DNA from: Panax quinquefolius | Taxonomy: Eukaryota; Streptophyta; Magnoliopsida; Apiales; Araliaceae | Reading direction: 5' to 3' | Length of the DNA: 64,000 nt | NCBI GenBank assembly: GCA_020205615.1 | Contig: CM035161.1 | Location: 2,243,828 to 2,307,827, forward strand | In this document: in pieces, positions 58,560 through 64,000 of the stretch | Position numbering within the stretch: the stretch's first letter is position 1 | Layout: each line of letters opens with the position of its first letter | Notes under the pieces: generated by a model | The model's database searches: none | What the model saw: the letters and a program-made list of their open reading frames with translations, nothing else | Told to the model about the DNA's origin: nothing | Translations under genes and position numbers: made by a program

Positions 58560-59342
58560 TTTTAACTACACAGAAGTACGCATTAAGTTAATTTGGATAT
58601 TCATGTGTGAATTAGATTTACCTAGTATCTCTACGGAGACGAGTGGGTAAGGCTTCTATCCGTTATTGGACGCGTCTAAATCACACTAGTGCAAAACACG
58701 TTGAGTACGTTTCATGAGTTTCAAGAAAATTTTAACAGCACCTCCCCATGGTCTCCAAGCACACGAAATAGACTAAGATAACTTAATCTAAGTATGCACC
58801 CGGAGAACATATAGAGATAATAGTCAATTAATCCTCAAAATAACAACAAATGTACCGTTTCATATTTGCACCGGCCTAAGTGAGAGACATAACATCCAAT
58901 AACAGTCCCAAACTGGGGACTGTTCGACATTCACCCCTACTGAGTGTATGTCAAATGGGTTTCTAAGTTTTAAAGTATAGTACATATATAATTGAAAATG
59001 CTACTTAATTTATTGAAACTTGTGAAAAACTAAGCAAATGCTACTTAGTTTAATTATGAGAATTGTTGTGTGGAATCTCTACTTGAGTCGGCAACCGGGA
59101 AAAAAAAAGGGTCGTAGTTCCTGTTGTGTCCTATACTCGAATAATAAAGTTAATTTAATTACTGCAAACATTCCTCACTGTTCCATCATAACAGATGACA
59201 ACATCCCGAAGGAGTTCAATTAAGCTATTGAACAAAGTTTTAGCTTAAGAACCCTCAGATGAACGAACGATCACTTCTCCGCTAGAATGAATCATCTCCC
59301 ATACGGGTCCAATCCATGATATGAGCAGTTTCTCACCACTCC
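58560..59342. other. Upstream region of the CACTA transposase gene
   Basis: No frame was recognised. A palindrome CAGTCCCAAACTGGGGACTG lies at 58903-58922. This is the promoter side of TNP2, cut by the Tekay LTR at 59343. Confidence 0.5.
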
Positions 59343-62193
59343 CGTGACGCCCCAAAATAGGTATACACAACACCCATTCCGAGTCGCCAAATACATGGTA
59401 CAAGAAGCAAACTACAACTTCAATAATACAAATGTCGTGTGAAATACGACAATATATACCGTGAGTTTAAATATAATATTGTCTTCAGACAATATCCACA
59501 CGCATAAATAAATCCCCATCATAATTATTGATTTTTATTTTACAAAATGGTGAGGACTACTAAACAACTCTCTCTAGAACCTTCATTCCATACCCCGACT
59601 AAGATTTCGCTACATTCTCGCCTCCCGAGAAGAAAAATGGAACAACAAGGAAAAGGGTGAGCTCAACTAGCCCAAAGAAGAATATTATGACTAAGATAAT
59701 ATACAACAAATTATCGTTAGTCTTCAACAGGAAAAATGACGATAGAATACTGATAGACAACAAGTTTCAGATCAATATTCGTAGCGGAAATAATAATTCA
59801 TAGTAAGAGTTACGTAGAGAATGAAATCTACTATAATCTATGAATTTAATAAATCCATCATCAATATTTTATCCTCAGTAACATCAATCAATATGCATCC
59901 GAATCAAATATTCATCTTTTGCACTACTGTGCCAAAGATATTCATCGATTGGTCATGTTCATTTAAACACTGCTCATCTTTGCACTATGAGCCAAAGATA
60001 TTAATCAATCGGTCATGTTCATCTCAACACTGCTCATCTTTGCACTACAGCCAAAGATATTCTTCAGAATCATTCATCTTTGCACTACGTGCCAAAGATA
60101 TTCAATAATTTCATCATTTAAGACCGAGGATAATGAAAAATATTTTTAAGAAACGAATCCAAGTGAAACAAAATGACAAGGATTAAGGATTAAGGATTCG
60201 TACTTGGTTTCTCCACGCCCAAAAATACCTCAAAAATAATCATAGTGGTGTAAAATTCAAGAATGATCAAAAACATGGATACAATCGAGTTAAGATCCGA
60301 ATAGATGTTTTGGGACGAAAAGAAGAAATTTTATTTTTCTATTGAATAAGATCAGAGTATCGTGAATAAAGGTCAGATATGCGTGAATAAAGTGCCGATA
60401 CGTGAATAGTAACTCAGACACCAAAAGATAGAAATTCCACAAAAACATCTTCACGCTTCATGCTTAATAAGACTCGTGAATAAGAATCGTGAATAAGAAC
60501 TCGCTTAATAAGAACTTCGTGAATAGTAACTCATGAATAAGAACTCATGAATAAGAACCCCCGACATGAAAAAGTTCCAAATTTGATAAAACTTCAGATC
60601 AACATTTCAAAGATAATGATATTGAAGAAATAATATCATTTGAGAAGAAAATAACATCCCTTACCTCGAAAGATCAATCTTCTAAATTAAACACAGGATA
60701 TAAAGCTATGACTTGGACTTGCAATCAGTATAGCAATACTCAAAGTATACTCAAAATACTCACAAGAATACGCTCGATAATATAGAGAGAGAAAACTTCA
60801 TTTTACGTGTGATTTTCAATTCTAACCCAAGCACCCTATTTATAGGAAATTGCTGTAACACCAAAAGCAGAAAATTTAATAAATTAATAATATAATTATA
60901 TTATTTTCTACACATGTCTAGAATCTGATTTCAGCCATCAAACACATGCCACCTTCTAGAAAAAATAAGAAAAACGTTTTTCTAATTTTAAATATTTTAA
61001 ACTTCCAAAATCAATTATTTTGAGCTTGAACTTCAATAATTCATAATAAATAGCCCTTTCATCAGAAAAATTCGAATCTCATGAATTTTTATAGGAAATT
61101 CAATTCTCTACAACTTTGCAGAAGAAAGTTTTCCAAATTCCAATCAGAAATTGACCGAAATCCACAAACGGGCAATTTTACAGTGCTATAATCAAATTTC
61201 ACCAATAAATGGGGTCCACCGACATGTTTAACATGTTTTAAACATTTATTGCAACAAAATACTCTTCCTCCTCAGATACTCATATATCCCACATTCGTTG
61301 TAAAAATATCACCGTTAATATATTATTAAAATAATATATTTAAATGAATTATTTTATCGAAAAAGATAAAATATTAATTTTCAACAATTGTCATTTTAAA
61401 AATTTTCTCCATCTATATCCACATAAAATCAATATTTTCCTCATCATATAAATCAATAATTAATTATTCACAAATAATATTACGTAATCACAATATCGAC
61501 AACCAAGGCGAGTTCCACAGTGAAGAGGGCTTTCAATAAGAATTTCTTCATCTTGGTAGCGCAATTAGGTGACCAAACCTCTCCTTAGACAGAACTTTCT
61601 AGACATTGCCAATAATGTTATCTAATAATATTATTCAGATAATATGAATTATTGCTTCGATAATGAAAGATATCGTGTAATGACAATTATCAAACAACAA
61701 AGAATATAAAATATCAACGCAAAGAATTATTAACTCAATAAAATCCGAATAAAGTAATTATCGTAACCATTATTGAGTAGTGCCTTCTTACGTAAGAATC
61801 AATAATTGGTGCAATACCGTGCTTCACTGCTCAACAACGCGTATTAGTGTGTTTTAACCATTGGGTATTCCAACAAAGATAATTCTGTAATAACTACGCC
61901 AAGTTATTTTTAAACAACTTATATTTGTCGCTTTTTTCATCCAATCGCTTTCAGTTATGGGGCCCCACACATGGTCGCACAACCGCAAATTTAATATTCC
62001 CCGACAATTGATTTAATATTCCACGACCAAACGAATATTCCCAAACAATAATGAATATTTTATAACCACTTGCTTATTTTGAAATATTTGCATATTTAAC
62101 CCTTAACTATCCACATTAATCAAATCAACCCTTACTATTTCAAAATAATAAATAAAGGAAATTCCTTTTTATTTAAAAAATTTTGGTCTTACA
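59343..62193 (-). repeat. LTR of Tekay-like element E (2851 bp)
   Basis: On + it begins CGTGACGCCCCAAAATAGG, with the first T changed to C, and ends TTGGTCTTACA. It has a TATA-like CTATTTATAGG near 60836-60846 (TATA on -). A 60-bp tandem of TTTGCACTAYGAGCCAAAGATATT lies at 59911-60105. A GATTTCTTCA and GGTGACCAAACCTCTCC block near 61550-61590 is shared with elements B and C. Confidence 0.8.
59911..60105 (-). repeat. Leader tandem repeat of element E, 60-bp unit
   Basis: TCATCTTTGCACTA followed by GCCAAAGATATT occurs at about 59913, 59973, 60033 and 60073, the first three exactly 60 bp apart. It corresponds to the GTAGTGCA/GGCCAAGGATATTC motif of the other Tekay LTRs. Confidence 0.85.
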
Positions 62194-62493
62194 ACCTCCC
62201 TCCTTATGAAATTTCGTCCTCGAAATCGACGTGACGATACTGGTGTTTGAAAAGGTGAGGATACCTCGCTTTCATTTCCGCTTTCTAATTCCCGTGTCAT
62301 TTCCTCTATAGCATGATTCCTCCACAAAATTTTAACTTGTGGTATGACCTTTCTTGGCGTAGGACATGCTCCTTCCTATCCAAAATCTTGATGTGTACCT
62401 CCTCATACGTTAAGTCTTGGCTATCTCGTCCGATTCTAACTCAATAACGTGGTTCGGGTCTTTCACATATTTACGAAGTACAGATATGTGAAA
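62194..62493 (-). pseudogene. Element E integrase C-terminus fragment
   Basis: On - the frame reads FHISVLRKYVKDPNHVIELE followed by SDEIAKT, as in element C, then shifted remains of KILDRKEHVLR-like and KVLWRNHA-like sequence up to the polypurine tract ACCTCCCTCCTTA (on +, 62194-62206). It is cut at its N-terminal side by the CACTA end at 62494. Confidence 0.75.
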
Positions 62494-62672
62494 CACAAGG
62501 GTTTTAGGCTTATTTTCGACGGACTGTTCGTCGTACTTACGTACGTCGTACTTAAGGTACGTCGTACTTAAGGTATCTTCGACTGACGGTTCCGTCGGAA
62601 TAAACAATATTCAGTCGAAAATAAGTTTCGCGCTGGCGGGAACATTGACGCCAATGGGATACATATATTTTC
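62494..62672 (+). mobile_element. Left end of a second CACTA-like element with subterminal repeats
   Basis: CACAAGGGTTTTAGGCTTAT resembles a CACTACAAG-type terminus with a two-base loss. It is followed by a dense set of CGTCGTACTTAAGGTA copies and CCGTCGGAAT, TTCGACTGACGG words. It starts inside element E's integrase and is itself cut at 62673 by another LTR. Its orientation (left end) shows it is not the missing right end of the CACTA element at 52117. Confidence 0.6.
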
Positions 62673-63454
62673 TGTGACGCCCCCAAAATTAGGTATACGT
62701 CACCCATCTTGGGTCGCCACTTACATGGTACATAAATTCAAATATAACTTACTAATATAACTGTCGTGTACAATACGACATAAACTGTGAGTTTGAATAC
62801 AAATATTGTCTACTAGATATTAAACAAACTCAAAAGGAGTCCTCATTACTACTATTATCACACTATTTCACAGAATAGTGAGGACTACTAATGCTATCCT
62901 CCGGACCATTACTCCGCTCCCGACTCGTCGGTATGTTCTCATTTCAAGAAGAGAAACGGTGAAAGAAAAAGGGTGAGCTCAACTAGCCCAAGAAGAAATA
63001 TTACGACTAAGATAATGCGAGAATAAATTATCATTAGCCTTCAACAAGTGTTAAAACCGATAAAATACAATAGACAAACAAGTTTAATCTGCAATGAATA
63101 AGCAATCCATTAAAAGAGTCAAGTAGAGAATAAAGTCTACTATCTTTAGGTTTTAAAAAGTTTTTCATCTTTGTTATAAATTTGAGACTCGACTTTAATA
63201 AATAATCCACATCATCGAATCACCCCGCAGACTACTGCCAAGGATATTCATCAAATTATCAATGGTCATGACTATACCGAATCACCCCCGGTCATAATCA
63301 TACCAAAACTATCCATCACCGCATTACATGTGCCACCGAGGACTTTTATCACATCATTTATAACAAACCATGATTATCTTAGAATGATCCCTGGTCATAA
63401 TCATACTAAGTTCATCTATACACGTAAGCCGAAGATAACATAATATAACATGAG
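62673..63454 (-). repeat. Truncated Tekay LTR (element F)
   Basis: TGTGACGCCCCCAAAATTAGG begins an LTR closely related to those of B and C. It includes the CACTATTTCACAGAATAGTG inverted pair and GCCAAGGATATTC leader motifs. It is interrupted at 63454 after ATAACATGAG by a further LTR start. Confidence 0.82.
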
Positions 63455-64000
63455 TGTGACGCCCCCAAAATAGGTATACATCACCTATTCTGAGTTGTCA
63501 ATACATGGTACAGAAACAACTACAACTTTATTATTACAACAGTAAAACTGTGAGTTTGAATACAAATATTATCTTCTAGACAATATCTATAATCAAATAA
63601 ATCCTCATCACATTTATTGATACATTATTTTACAAAAATGGTGAGGACTACTAAACAATCCTTTCTAAAACCTTCATTCCATACCCCGACTGCACTCGCT
63701 TATATTCTCGCCTTCCGAGAAGAAAAATGGAACAAAAAGGAAAAGGGTGAGCTCAACTAGCCCAAGAAAGAATATTATGACTAAGATAATATACAACAAA
63801 TTACCGTTAGTCTTCAACAGGAAAAATCTAATAGAATACAATAGACAACAAATTTTAAATCAATATTCGCAATGAAAATAATAATTCATTAGAAGAGTTA
63901 AGTAGAGAATGCAAACTACTATCTTCTATGTATGAATTTAAAAGTTCATCGCTCATCTTTTATCCCGTAACATCAATCAATATACATCGGAATCAAATAT
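63455..64000 (-). repeat. Tekay LTR (element G), runs off the window
   Basis: TGTGACGCCCCCAAAATAGG starts again at 63455. Details such as CCTTCATTCCATACCCCGAC and CCGAGAAGAAAAATGGAAC match element E (59580-59640) better than F, so it belongs to the E-like subfamily. It continues past 64000. Confidence 0.82.

Larger units (their letters stand above)
52117..59342 (-). mobile_element. CACTA (En/Spm-type) DNA transposon, one terminus present, interrupted on the right
   Basis: The terminus CACTACAAGAAAACCGGC starts at 52117 and is followed by a dense subterminal repeat region. Two transposon genes run on - toward this end: a Transposase_24-like gene (about 54985-53041) and a TNP2-like transposase (58559-55064). 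The other terminus is not reached, because a Tekay LTR begins at 59343. Both genes carry stops and shifts, so the copy is not autonomous. Confidence 0.85.
59343..62493 (-). mobile_element. Tekay-like element E, 3' LTR plus a short piece of pol
   Basis: On - a fragment of integrase C-terminus (62493-62200) and a polypurine tract lead into an LTR (62193-59343, 2851 bp). The rest of the element is missing from the window because a CACTA end starts at 62494 inside the integrase coding sequence. It is a different subfamily from B and C. Confidence 0.78.

Noticed and set aside
62494..62672. The missing right end of the CACTA element that starts at 52117
   Set aside because: The terminus is in the same orientation as the one at 52117, so it is a left end of another element.

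Overview
The window is nuclear DNA of a flowering plant, probably a eudicot. It is AT-rich and built almost entirely of transposable elements nested in one another. The evidence is plant-type LTR retrotransposons (Tat and Tekay/Del lineages), a CACTA (En/Spm) DNA transposon, hAT- and Mutator-like non-autonomous elements, a mitochondrial nad1 fragment and the intron-containing remains of a plant WD40 gene. I found no intact host gene, rRNA, tRNA or CRISPR array. All protein-family calls are from reading motifs; no database search was run.

Layout. (1) 1-10673: a Ty3/Gypsy Tat-lineage element on +, lacking most of its 5' LTR (off the window), with gag, protease, RT, RNase H, a second archaeal-type RNase H, integrase, a 104-bp/42-bp tandem array, a degenerate antisense ORF and a 627-bp 3' LTR. 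(2) 10674-17307: AT-rich DNA with a Stowaway-like MITE, a 1.03-kb Mutator-like foldback element, a 1.4-kb hAT-like element with its target duplication, and a Copia-type LTR remnant cut by a CACTA terminus. (3) 17308-24760: 16 bp of a CACTA end, then a Tekay element on - that has lost RT and integrase and carries a 935-bp hAT-like element in its 5' LTR. (4) 24761-28905: a 4.1-kb Tekay-type LTR on + joined head to head to the previous element. (5) 28906-32323: two large palindromic elements in AT-rich DNA. (6) 32324-42509: a structurally complete but frameshifted Tekay element on + with two ~2.67-kb LTRs. (7) 42510-49967: a small Copia-like LTR, a Tat solo LTR with a perfect 5-bp target duplication, and exons of a DSE1/GNB1L-like WD40 gene. 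(8) 49968-52116: a CACTA-like remnant, a mitochondrial nad1 insertion and AT-rich direct repeats. (9) 52117-64000: a CACTA element with Transposase_24-like and TNP2-like genes, apparently interrupted by a nested series of Tekay LTRs and a second CACTA end.

The modules inside each element form one life cycle: LTR promoter and primer-binding site, gag capsid, protease, RT/RNase H, then integrase with a chromodomain-like tail in Tekay; or TNP2 plus a Transposase_24-like protein with subterminal repeats in CACTA. Nearly every reading frame is broken. Many differences between related copies fall in short patches of scrambled bases rather than scattered substitutions, so part of the damage could be consensus error in methylated repeats rather than age.
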